From JACQAI01 sp035507915 (GTDB lineage: Bacteria; Pseudomonadota; Alphaproteobacteria; Elsterales; Elsteraceae): DNA of 5,906 nt. Under the pieces are notes generated by a model, which searched no databases, was not told the origin of the DNA, and saw only the letters and a list, made by a program, of their open reading frames with translations. Each line of letters starts with the position of its first letter. Within the stretch, counting starts at the first letter, position 1. The stretch is from contig DATJNS010000517.1 of NCBI GenBank assembly GCA_035507915.1, positions 1 to 5,906 of the forward strand, given 5' to 3'. The translations under genes and the position numbers were made by a program. Of this stretch, positions 1 to 5,841 are shown piece after piece.

Positions 1-65
1 TCGGGTCGGTTCAGCGTGATGGTCGCGACACCGTCCGCGACCGCGTAGCCGACGGTGCCCGCCAT
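1..65 (-). CDS. Enoyl-CoA hydratase/isomerase (crotonase), N-terminal fragment
   Basis: Only the first 21 codons are inside the window; the gene runs off the left edge. The reading is M-A-G-T-V followed by a stretch ending in GVATITLNRP, the usual opening of crotonase-fold enoyl-CoA hydratases/isomerases: first beta strands, then the L-N-R-P turn. The start is well supported by a strong ribosome binding site, GAGGGAGG on the minus strand (72-79), 6 nt before the ATG. The crotonase family performs hydration, isomerisation or C-C cleavage on acyl-CoA thioesters in the cytoplasm. Catalytic residues are not visible here, so the reaction cannot be assigned. It is divergent from the diiron oxidase gene and is a second, distinct crotonase from the one at 2448-3233. 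Confidence 0.8.
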   Translation of the reverse strand, partial: MAGTVGYAVADGVATITLNRP

Positions 66-238
66 CAGACGCCTCCCTCTTTCGACGTGATACGTCGCAT
101 GCTGCGCGTCGTTCGCCGTTGTCGTGGCAAGATCACATGCCAAAAAACGACGGTCAAGCGATGCGGTCTAAACATGATACAAAAATAGACACTCGTGGAT
201 AAATTCCGTATCATCATGCCAAGAACCGGGAGGTCATC
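66..238. promoter_or_regulatory. Divergent intergenic control region
   Basis: This 173-bp non-coding region separates the left-edge crotonase (minus) from the diiron oxidase (plus), and it is visibly more AT-rich than its surroundings between about 140 and 218. It holds the plus-strand promoter annotated separately. On the minus strand there is a possible -35 element TTGACC (157-152) for the crotonase, but no convincing -10 at 16-18 bp. A short inverted repeat TGGCA-N8-TGCCA lies at 125-142. The octamer TCATCATG occurs twice (211-218 and 234-241), the second copy spanning the diiron gene's start codon. No small ORF with a ribosome binding site is evident. Confidence 0.5.
186..214 (+). promoter_or_regulatory. 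Sigma-70-type promoter for the diiron oxidase gene, with overlapping inverted repeat
   Basis: A TAGACA hexamer (186-191, 5/6 match to TTGACA), a 17-bp spacer and TATCAT (209-214, 5/6 match to TATAAT) form a good housekeeping promoter about 25 bp before the start codon at 239. The expected transcript start is near 220, just ahead of the ribosome binding site. The -10 is part of an inverted repeat, ATGATAC (174-180) / GTATCAT (208-214), so a repressor bound there would block the promoter. Assigned by eye from consensus matches. Confidence 0.5.
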
Positions 239-1318
239 ATGGCGACTGTCGAGGCGGCCGTGCTCAGCGCAGCGATGACGGCGCCGCCCGACGCGGCGGC
301 CCCGGACGTCGCGCAGCTCCTGTTCGGCACGACCGAGCCGCCGCCGTTCCCGGCGGCCAACATCTTCCCGCTCGAGTGGCGCACCGAGACGACCAAGCTC
401 GTCGAGATCTACGAAAGCGGCCGCGACCCCGGCTGGAGCCCGGCGCGGCTGCCCTGGGACACGCTCGATCCGGCGGCGCTGACGCCCGACCAGCGCTACG
501 CGATCGCGTACTGGTTCGCGCTGCTCTCGGTGTTCGACAGCTCGGGGCCGGCGGCGTTCGCGCGCGCGATGATCCGCACCTACGAGCAGCACGAGGAAGA
601 TCCCGTGCGCAAATGCTTCTTCCTGGTGACCCGCGACGAGGTCAACCACGAGGAGATCTGCCAGCGCGTGATCACGACGCTGACGCCGGGCGGTCCGCTC
701 GGCCATGCGCCGACGACCGATCTCGGCAAGCTCGCGCTCAACAACGTGCGCTGGTACTTCCACAACGGCGCGCGCTACTGGAACGGCTACAAGTCCGCGG
801 TCGACAAATATCCGCTCGCCATCCTGTTCACCTCGTTTTTAATGGGCGAGGTCGCGGCGGCGACGCTGTTCCACGGCATGCATCAGCGCTCGACCATCCC
901 GCTGCTCAAGAAGGCGTTCCGCTGCGTCGGCAAGGACGAGGCGCGCCACATGGCGATCTGCCTCGCGGTTCTCGCCAAGCTGCTGCCGCGGCTGAGCGCC
1001 GACGAGAAGGCGATGATCACGAAGCAGCTGCGCGCCGGCTACGTGTTCCTGTCGGGCATTCTCTACGAGCCGCCCGAGCAGTTCTGGGAGCTCGGGCCGA
1101 CGTTCCGCCCGGCGCACCGGATGCTCGAGGCGGTCGCGCGCGGCGCCGGACTCGGCATCCTCACGCTGGACGAGCGCCGCGAGAACTGGCGCGCCGCCGT
1201 GCTCAAGATGAAGGGCCTGGTCGAGCCGCACGGCATCGCCTTCCCGGCGATCCCCGAGATCGGCATCGACGGCGCCACCGTCGCGTTCGATCCCGACGAC
1301 ATCATCCCGGTGTTCTGA
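239..1318 (+). CDS. Ferritin-like diiron oxidase/oxygenase, R2-like (function unassigned)
   Basis: This 359-aa soluble protein carries the metal-ligand pattern of the four-helix-bundle diiron carboxylate superfamily. There are two E-x-x-H motifs, E134-VN-H137 (in DEVNHEE) and E234-AR-H237 (in DEARHM), a helix-3 glutamate E204 (GEVAAATLFHG), and D100 (VFDSS) as the likely first ligand. Spacing and order resemble class I ribonucleotide reductase R2 (D, E-x-x-H, E, E-x-x-H). The position four residues after the first histidine is C141, where canonical R2 has its radical tyrosine, and no large-subunit partner is nearby, so true NrdB is unlikely. AurF-type N-oxygenases and acyl-ACP desaturases share the same bundle; AurF's extra histidine four residues before the last glutamate is V230 here. 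An O2-dependent oxidation of an organic substrate is the best inference. The start is supported by GGAGG at 229-233, 5 nt upstream. It converges on the TetR gene with a 7-bp gap. One rare TTA leucine codon lies at 838-840. Confidence 0.75.
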   Translation: MATVEAAVLSAAMTAPPDAAAPDVAQLLFGTTEPPPFPAANIFPLEWRTETTKLVEIYESGRDPGWSPARLPWDTLDPAALTPDQRYAIAYWFALLSVFDSSGPAAFARAMIRTYEQHEEDPVRKCFFLVTRDEVNHEEICQRVITTLTPGGPLGHAPTTDLGKLALNNVRWYFHNGARYWNGYKSAVDKYPLAILFTSFLMGEVAAATLFHGMHQRSTIPLLKKAFRCVGKDEARHMAICLAVLAKLLPRLSADEKAMITKQLRAGYVFLSGILYEPPEQFWELGPTFRPAHRMLEAVARGAGLGILTLDERRENWRAAVLKMKGLVEPHGIAFPAIPEIGIDGATVAFDPDDIIPVF

Positions 1319-1325
1319 GACGGCT

Positions 1326-1907
1326 TCAGCGCGCCGCCGCCTTGAGCACGAAGGCGCGCGTCGCCTCGAGGATCGTGTCCGACAGCGCGTCGTCGTCGAC
1401 CGCGCGCGCGAGCGCCATCGCACCGACCAGGCTGGCGGCGACCGCCAGCGCACGGCCCATGCGCGCGCGCTCGTCTTCCTGGGGGATCTGGCGCGCGATC
1501 ACCGCAACCAGACGGCCGAGCGCCTCGGTCACGGCGTGGCGCGTCTCGGGCGCGGCGCGCGCGATGTCGCCCGCGAGGCTCGCCATGACGCAGCCGCGCG
1601 CCGCGTCGTCGCGATGGCTGCGGCTGAGATAGGTGCGCACCACGGTGCGCAGACCCTCGCCCGGCGGCGCGCCGCGCGCACGGAAATCGAGGGTCTCGGT
1701 GGTGGCGTCGAGCGCCTGCCGGCACGCCTCGGCCACCAGGGCATCCTTCGACTTGAAGTGGGCGTAGAAGCCGCCATGGGTCAGGCCGGCCTCGGCCATC
1801 AGGTCGGCGACGCCGACGCCGCCGATGCCGTTGGCGCGGAACGCCCGCGCCGCCGTCTCGACGATCCGCCGGTGGGTCCGCGATTTATGCTCTTTCGGAT
1901 AGCGCAT
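1326..1907 (-). CDS. TetR/AcrR family transcriptional repressor
   Basis: This 193-aa protein has the typical length for TetR regulators. The N-terminal DNA-binding domain spans residues 10-57: a helix R-I-V-E-T-A-A-R-A-F, then the helix-turn-helix GVGVADLMAEAGLTHGGFY (30-48) and the conserved F-K-S-K-D-A-L. The rest is an all-helical ligand-binding and dimerisation domain. C106 sits in an R-G-C-V-M-A-S-L segment, a feature of one TetR subgroup; E. coli NemR has its redox-sensing cysteine at the same number in an S-G-C-L-T context. Such proteins repress their own gene and a divergent neighbour, releasing DNA when a small ligand binds. The divergent MaoC gene is the most likely target, through the palindromes at 1921-1938. 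The MRYPKEHKSRT opening is typical of this subgroup and supports the start, although the Shine-Dalgarno is weak (AAGACAAG). It ends 7 bp from the convergent diiron gene. The ligand is unknown. Confidence 0.9.
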   Translation of the reverse strand: MRYPKEHKSRTHRRIVETAARAFRANGIGGVGVADLMAEAGLTHGGFYAHFKSKDALVAEACRQALDATTETLDFRARGAPPGEGLRTVVRTYLSRSHRDDAARGCVMASLAGDIARAAPETRHAVTEALGRLVAVIARQIPQEDERARMGRALAVAASLVGAMALARAVDDDALSDTILEATRAFVLKAAAR

Positions 1908-1920
1908 GGCGCTTGTCTTT

Positions 1921-1938
1921 ATAAATGATGTTTATCAT
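1921..1938. promoter_or_regulatory. Candidate TetR operator (nested palindromes)
   Basis: Two overlapping inverted repeats sit between the divergent TetR and MaoC genes: ATAAA-N5-TTTAT (1921-1935) and ATGAT-GTTT-ATCAT (1925-1938). The size and the position, just downstream of the TetR -10 and over the divergent promoter, fit an autorepressing TetR operator. A similar sequence, ATAAATTCCGTATCAT, lies at 199-214 over the diiron gene's -10. Binding is inferred from position and symmetry only. Confidence 0.4.
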
Positions 1939-1947
1939 ATTATAGCA
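1939..1947 (-). promoter_or_regulatory. Extended -10 promoter of the tetR-type gene
   Basis: Read on the minus strand, 1947 to 1939 is TGCTATAAT, a perfect extended -10 (TG-N-TATAAT). It lies about 32 bp before the TetR start codon at 1907, giving a leader of roughly 25 nt. No good -35 is found 17 bp upstream (GTGTGC), which is usual for extended -10 promoters. On the other strand the same AT block reads TATTAT (1938-1943), a possible -10 for the MaoC gene with TTGTCT (1913-1918) as a poor -35 at 19-bp spacing. The two divergent promoters therefore probably overlap. Confidence 0.5.
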
Positions 1948-1984
1948 CGTCCGGCTCGGCCGCACACCCAGATGGAGGCTCGGC

Positions 1985-2440
1985 GTGACGATGCACTTTC
2001 TCGAGGACCTGCAGCCCGGCCAGCGCTTCCGCACCGCCCGCCGCACCGTCGCGCTGGCGGAGATCCAGGCGTTCGCCCGCGAGTACGATCCGCAGCCATT
2101 CCATCTCGACCCCGAGGCCGCCAAGGCCACGATCTTCGGCGAGCTGGTGGCGAGCGGCTGGCACACCATGGCGCTGACCATGCGGCTGATCGTCGAGGGC
2201 GAGGCCCGGCTGGGCTGGGGCTTCGCCGGCGCGGGAGTCGAGGCGCTCGACTGGCCCAACCCGGTGCGGCCGGGCGACACGCTGACCGCCGAGAGCGAGG
2301 TGATCGAGGTCAAGCCGTCGCGCTCGAGGCCCGACCGCGGCTTGGCGCGGATCCGCACCACGACCTACAACCAGCGCAACGAGCCGGTGCTGGTGGCCAC
2401 CGCCAAGATCATCGTGCCGAAGCGCAGCGCGGGCGCCTGA
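1985..2440 (+). CDS. MaoC-like dehydratase / (R)-specific enoyl-CoA hydratase
   Basis: This 151-aa single hot-dog-fold protein has the normal length for one-domain MaoC/PhaJ-type enzymes. The hydratase-2 signature is present as EYDPQPFHLDP (33-43), with the expected catalytic pair D35 and H40. It is followed by the central hot-dog helix region FGELVASGWHT (51-61) and the conserved V-R-P-G-D-T (94-99). These cytoplasmic enzymes add water to trans-2-enoyl-CoA to give (R)-3-hydroxyacyl-CoA, or catalyse the reverse; some members act on branched or mesaconyl-type substrates. The GTG start at 1985 is preferred because GGAGG (1974-1978) is 6 nt before it. The in-frame ATG at 1991 would be 12 nt away and would remove only two residues. 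It is transcribed away from the TetR gene, its probable regulator, and ends 7 bp from the convergent crotonase. The substrate is not determined by the sequence. Confidence 0.88.
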   Translation: MTMHFLEDLQPGQRFRTARRTVALAEIQAFAREYDPQPFHLDPEAAKATIFGELVASGWHTMALTMRLIVEGEARLGWGFAGAGVEALDWPNPVRPGDTLTAESEVIEVKPSRSRPDRGLARIRTTTYNQRNEPVLVATAKIIVPKRSAGA

Positions 2441-2447
2441 CCGGCCG

Positions 2448-3233
2448 CTATTCGCCCTTGAACACCGGCTTGCGCTTCTCGACGAAACTGTCGACGCCTT
2501 CCTTGAAGTCGGCCGAGCCGCGCAGCCTGCCGTAGGCTTGGCCCTCGAGCTCGATCGCGCCCTGCACCGAGACGTTCTGACCGCGGTTGAGCACGCTCTT
2601 GATCGTGCGCTGAGCGAGCGGCGAGAAGCCGCGCAGCTCGTCGACCAGCTTGGCGACCGTCGCCTCGAGCGCCACGTCGGGCACGCACTCGGTGACGAAG
2701 CCCCACGCCTCGGCGGTGCGCCCGTTCACGCGCTTGGCGCGCATCACCATGTCCTTGGTGCGCGCGATGCCGATCATGTGCAGCAGCCGCGCCGAGCCGC
2801 CCGAGCCCGGGATCATGCCGATGCGCATCTCGGGCAGGCCGAACTCCGCGGTCTCCGACGCGATGCGGAAATCGCAGGCCAAGGTGAGCTCGAAGCCGAC
2901 GCCGAAGCAGTAGCCGCGCACGGCGGCGATCACCGGCTTGCGGCAGCGCTCGGGCGCGGCGACGTTGTCGGCCAGCATCGAGACGTGCTCGGGCGAGGCC
3001 TCCATGAAGCCGGGGATGCGGCCGCCGGAGGAGAAATGCTCGCCGGCGCTGCGCAGCACGATCACGCGCACGCGCACGTCTTGATCGAGCGTCTCGAAGG
3101 CGTGGCGCAGCCGGTCGCGCTGCGGCATGAAGATGACGTTGAGCGGCGGGCGGTCCAGCACGATGTCGGCGCGCTCGTGCGCCGGATCGATCTCGATGCG
3201 GAACCCGTCGGTTTCGATTTGATCTGCAGTCAT
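2448..3233 (-). CDS. Enoyl-CoA hydratase/isomerase (crotonase family)
   Basis: This 261-aa protein has the usual crotonase length. The N-terminal strand reads A-D-I-V-L-D-R-P-P-L-N. Oxyanion-hole loop 1 is HFSSGGRIPGF (66-76) and loop 2 is GYCFGVGFELTLACD (107-121). E115 and E135 (in LPEMRIGMIPGSGG) align with the two catalytic glutamates of mammalian enoyl-CoA hydratase (E144 and E164), so syn-hydration of a 2-enoyl-CoA is the likely reaction. The loops deviate from the common forms: S-S-G-G-R-I instead of S-A-G-A-D-L, and F-G-V-G-F-E instead of G-G-G-x-E. This marks a divergent subgroup, possibly with a non-linear acyl substrate. The ATG overlaps the ligase stop codon (ATGA at 3233-3230), which indicates an operon and translational coupling; AAGAGAG (3244-3238 on the minus strand) serves as Shine-Dalgarno. 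It converges on the MaoC gene. Confidence 0.88.
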   Translation of the reverse strand: MTADQIETDGFRIEIDPAHERADIVLDRPPLNVIFMPQRDRLRHAFETLDQDVRVRVIVLRSAGEHFSSGGRIPGFMEASPEHVSMLADNVAAPERCRKPVIAAVRGYCFGVGFELTLACDFRIASETAEFGLPEMRIGMIPGSGGSARLLHMIGIARTKDMVMRAKRVNGRTAEAWGFVTECVPDVALEATVAKLVDELRGFSPLAQRTIKSVLNRGQNVSVQGAIELEGQAYGRLRGSADFKEGVDSFVEKRKPVFKGE

Positions 3234-4771
3234 GACGCTCTCTTGTGCGATGGCTCCGCCTGATAGTCGCCGGCGACCAACAGGCGGCGCAGGATCTTGC
3301 CGACCGGCGATTTCGGAATCTCGGCGACGAAAACGTAGTCGCGCGGGCGCTTGAAATTCGTCAGGCCCGACTCGCGGCAGTGGGCATCGAGCGCGATGCC
3401 GTCGACGGGCGCCGCGCGCTTGACGAAGGCGACGACGCGCTGGCCCCAGCGCTCGTCGGGGAGGCCCACGACCGCGACCTCGGCGACCGCCTGGTGCAGC
3501 GACAACAAGCTCTCGATCTCGACCGGCGAGACGTTCTCGCCGCCCGTTATGATCATGTCGTCGACGCGCCCGGTCACGAACAGGTCGCCGTCGGCGTCGC
3601 GATAGCCGGTGTCGCCGGTGAAGTACCAGCCGCCGCGGAGCGCCTTCGCATCGGCGTCCGGCCGACGCCAATAGCCCTCGAACGCCTCGTCGCTGTCGAG
3701 GCTGCAGATGATCTCGCCCTCCTCGCCGACCGCGGCGCGTGCCTCGGGATCCAGCGCGCCCAACCGCACCACGCGGACGGTCTCGTTGAGCCCCGCCTTG
3801 CCGGCCGATCCCGGCTTGGCGGGCGCGTTCGGCTCGATCGTGAAGGTGTAGATCTCCGACGAGCCGTAGTGGTTGACGAACAGCTCCGGCCGGAACGCCT
3901 GGGCGAGCTTGCCGAGCAGCGCGTCGGTCATCGGCGCGCCGGCGAACCCGAGCTTGCGCACCGACGCGATGTCGGTGCGCGAGAAATCCGGATGGTGCAG
4001 CAAATCGTGATAGAGCGTCGGCACGAGATAGAGGCAGGTCACGCGCTCGCGCGCGATCGCGTCGAGCGCGCCGGCGACCTCGAAGCGCGGCTGGCACACG
4101 AAGGTGCCGTCGATCAGCGCCATGGCGAGCAGCGAGCGCACGCCCATCGTGTGATAGAGCGGCATCACGCCGAGCGTGCGCTCGCCGCTCGCGTAACGGT
4201 TCTGCGCGACGTGCGCCAACGCCGCCGCACGCTCGGCGCGATGTCGGCGCGGCACGCCCTTGGGCCGTCCCGTGGTGCCCGAGGTGTAGAGCATGAGCGA
4301 AACGTCATCGGCGGTCGCGCGCGGCGCGTCACGCGCGGGCGGCGCCGTCAAGAGCTCGTCGAAGCGGTGGCTGCCGCCTTGTGCCGCGCCCACCGCGATG
4401 CGCGGCAGCGCCTGCGCGCTCGGCGCCCCGCCCGCCGCGGGCGCCGAGACCTCCTCGAACACCAGCGCGCGCGCCTCGGCATCGGCGAGGCAGTACTCGA
4501 GCTCCTCGGCCTTGGCGCGCCAGTTGACCGGCGTGATGACGATGCCGGCGAGCTGACAGGCCCAGTGCAGCGTCGCGGCCTCCCACCGATTCTGCAGCAC
4601 GCTGACGAGACGATCGCCGCGCTTCAGGCCCAGCGCATCGAACGCACCGGCCAACCGGAGGGCACGGTCGAGCCACTCGCGATAGCCGAGCCGCAACGCG
4701 CCGTCGACCAGCGCGAGCGCCCGCGGATTCCGTTCGGCGCTGGCGATCAGGCTGCGCCCAAGATCCAGCAT
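3230..4771 (-). CDS. Acyl/aryl-CoA ligase (ANL superfamily, 4-chlorobenzoate-CoA ligase-like)
   Basis: This 513-aa AMP-forming ligase makes an acyl-adenylate from a carboxylate and ATP, then the CoA thioester. The motifs are complete and in order: P-loop YTSGTTGRPKG (162-172), MPLYHTMG (203-210), YGSSE (302-306), FTGD (384-387), hinge region GRVDDMIITGGENVSPVEIE (401-420), ERWGQ (440-444) and PKSPVGKILRR (486-496) with catalytic K492. From memory, the last third resembles 4-chlorobenzoate:CoA ligase closely (D-D-M-I-I-x-G-G-E-N, D-x-R-W-G-Q, F-K-R-P, C-terminal K-x-L-R-R), and H207 occupies that enzyme's active-site position. An aromatic or alicyclic acid is therefore a reasonable substrate guess; medium-chain or branched acids remain possible. 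No signal peptide or membrane segment is seen. The ATG at 4771 is preceded by AAGGAG at 5 nt. It is the first gene of a two-gene operon and overlaps the crotonase start by 4 bp. Confidence 0.9.
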   Translation of the reverse strand: MLDLGRSLIASAERNPRALALVDGALRLGYREWLDRALRLAGAFDALGLKRGDRLVSVLQNRWEAATLHWACQLAGIVITPVNWRAKAEELEYCLADAEARALVFEEVSAPAAGGAPSAQALPRIAVGAAQGGSHRFDELLTAPPARDAPRATADDVSLMLYTSGTTGRPKGVPRRHRAERAAALAHVAQNRYASGERTLGVMPLYHTMGVRSLLAMALIDGTFVCQPRFEVAGALDAIARERVTCLYLVPTLYHDLLHHPDFSRTDIASVRKLGFAGAPMTDALLGKLAQAFRPELFVNHYGSSEIYTFTIEPNAPAKPGSAGKAGLNETVRVVRLGALDPEARAAVGEEGEIICSLDSDEAFEGYWRRPDADAKALRGGWYFTGDTGYRDADGDLFVTGRVDDMIITGGENVSPVEIESLLSLHQAVAEVAVVGLPDERWGQRVVAFVKRAAPVDGIALDAHCRESGLTNFKRPRDYVFVAEIPKSPVGKILRRLLVAGDYQAEPSHKRAS

Positions 4772-4890
4772 GCTGTCTCCTTCCGCGCCACGGTAGCAGA
4801 TCGTCGACGACCGACGACAGACGACAGATTGGGGCTTCCGCGGTCGCGCCTCGTCCGTATGCTGTCGTCCGTTCCGGGGAGGGAGCGTGC
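4772..4890. promoter_or_regulatory. Divergent intergenic region with short repeats
   Basis: This 119-bp spacer lies between the ligase operon (minus) and the Bug protein gene (plus). It contains a perfect 10-bp palindrome TCGTCGACGA (4801-4810). Overlapping its right end are three tandem copies of a 7-bp unit, GACGACC, GACGACA, GACGACA (4806-4826). An inverted copy of GACGACAG, CTGTCGTC, lies at 4862-4869. The ends carry the ribosome binding sites of both flanking genes. No strong -35/-10 pair was recognised; TATGCT (4858-4863) is a weak -10 candidate for the plus strand. Confidence 0.5.
4801..4869. repeat. Tandem GACGACN repeats, adjoining palindrome and distal inverted copy
   Basis: The palindrome TCGTCGACGA (4801-4810) overlaps the first of three direct 7-bp repeats at 4806-4812, 4813-4819 and 4820-4826. 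The sequence GACGACAG (4813-4820 and again 4820-4827) has its reverse complement at 4862-4869, about 35-42 bp away. This arrangement between divergent genes would suit multiple binding sites for a regulator. The motif is simple and GC-rich, so chance is possible. Confidence 0.45.
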
Positions 4891-5838
4891 ATGAAGCGGG
4901 TTGCGTACGCGTTGTTGTTCGTCGTCCTGGCCGGCGCCGCGGCGGCCGAGACCTATCCGAGCCGTCCGGTGCGGCTGATCGTCCCGTTCCCCGCGGGCTC
5001 GGGTCCCGACCAGGTCGCGCGCGTGCTCGGCCAGGAGCTCCAGCAGCGCCTCGGCCAGCCGTTCGTCGTCGAGGACAAATCGGGCGCGCTCGGCACGATC
5101 GGCGCGGCCGAGGTCGCGCGCGCCGCGCCTGACGGCTACACGCTGCTGGTGACGACCAACACGGCCGGCGCCGCCGCGCCCGCGCTGGTCAAGAACGTCG
5201 GCTACGACCCGGAGAAGGATTTCGCGCCGATCCTCCGCATCGTGACGTCGCCGATGATCCTGCTCGTCAAGACCGACTTCCCGGCCAGCTCGGTGAAGGA
5301 GTTCGTCGCCTACGCGCGGAAGAGCGGCCAGCTGACCGGCGGCTACGGCACCGCCGGCGGCCAAGTCTCGCTCGCCAAGCTGAAGACGATGGGCCGCTTC
5401 CCGGTCGTCGAGGTGCCGTACAAGGGCATCCCGCCCGCCGTCATGGACACCATCTCGGGCGAGGTCTCGTTCACCTTCGCGGATTTCGCGGTCGGGCTGG
5501 CGCAGATCAAGGGCGGCAAGCTCAAGGGCCTGGGCGTGACCTCGCAACAGCGCTCGCCGCTGGCGCCCGACCTGCCGCCGATCGGCGACACGCTGCCCGG
5601 CTTCGAGATCATCCTGTGGTGGGGCCTGGTCGCCCCCGCCGGCACGCCGCGCCCGATCATCGACCAGCTCTACCAGGCATCGGCCACGTTCATGGCCAAG
5701 CCCGAGACGGCAGCGCAGTTCGCCAAGCTCGGCGTCGATCCCGCGCCGCTCGGACCCGACGCGTTCGCCGCCTATATCAAGGCCGAGATCGCCAAGTGGG
5801 CACGCGACGCGCAGGAGGCCGGCCTCAAGCCGGAGTGA
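4891..5838 (+). CDS. Bug/TctC family periplasmic solute-binding protein
   Basis: This 315-aa protein has the standard length for Bug (tripartite tricarboxylate transporter receptor-like) proteins. A Sec signal peptide covers residues 1-19 (M-K-R, hydrophobic core, then AGAAAA before E20-T-Y-P). Family landmarks follow in order: RLIVPFPAGSGPDQVAR (28-44), the ligand-loop segment VEDKSGALGTIGA (60-72), APDGYTLL (79-86), YDPEKDFAPI (105-114), VPYKGIPPA (175-183), GLGVTSQQR (213-221), LPGFE and WWGLVAPAGTP (243-253). The usual P-A-G-G is P-A-G-S here. These proteins bind small carboxylates or related compounds such as dicarboxylates, aromatic acids, nicotinate or amino acids, and feed TctAB-type permeases. 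No permease is in the window, which is common for orphan Bug genes. The ribosome binding site GGGGAGGGAG (4876-4885) is 5 nt before the ATG. An amidohydrolase follows 3 bp downstream, so the ligand may relate to its substrate. Confidence 0.95.
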   Translation: MKRVAYALLFVVLAGAAAAETYPSRPVRLIVPFPAGSGPDQVARVLGQELQQRLGQPFVVEDKSGALGTIGAAEVARAAPDGYTLLVTTNTAGAAAPALVKNVGYDPEKDFAPILRIVTSPMILLVKTDFPASSVKEFVAYARKSGQLTGGYGTAGGQVSLAKLKTMGRFPVVEVPYKGIPPAVMDTISGEVSFTFADFAVGLAQIKGGKLKGLGVTSQQRSPLAPDLPPIGDTLPGFEIILWWGLVAPAGTPRPIIDQLYQASATFMAKPETAAQFAKLGVDPAPLGPDAFAAYIKAEIAKWARDAQEAGLKPE

Positions 5839-5841
5839 GGC

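Noticed and set aside
125..142. Sigma-54 promoter suggested by TGGCA...TGCC
   Set aside because: The GG to GC spacing is off by one on both strands; it is only a 5-bp-arm inverted repeat.
829..846. Programmed -1 frameshift at the TTTTTA run in the diiron gene
   Set aside because: The heptamer is G-TTT-TTA, not a proper X-XXY-YYZ slippery site, no clear downstream stem was seen, and the product of the shifted frame is shadow-like.
239..1318. Class I ribonucleotide reductase small subunit (nrdB)
   Set aside because: No radical tyrosine at the expected position, no nrdA neighbour, and the genomic setting is catabolic.
376..1632. Long plus-strand open frame of 418 codons overlapping the diiron and TetR genes
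   Set aside because: Its translation is arginine/alanine-rich low-complexity sequence, as expected from an alternative frame of GC-rich genes; it has no domain signal and spans two convergent real genes.
2429..2457. Rho-independent terminator between the convergent MaoC and crotonase genes (GGGCG 2431-2435 / CGCCC 2453-2457)
   Set aside because: The stem is only 5 bp with a 17-nt loop, has no following T-run, and overlaps coding sequence on both sides.
2448..3233. 4-chlorobenzoyl-CoA dehalogenase, suggested by the ligase resemblance and the neighbouring hot-dog protein (ligase, crotonase, hot-dog as in fcb operons)
   Set aside because: The crotonase carries the two hydratase glutamates (E115, E135) rather than the dehalogenase's tryptophan and nucleophilic aspartate region, and the hot-dog protein has the MaoC hydratase D-x4-H motif, not a thioesterase pattern.
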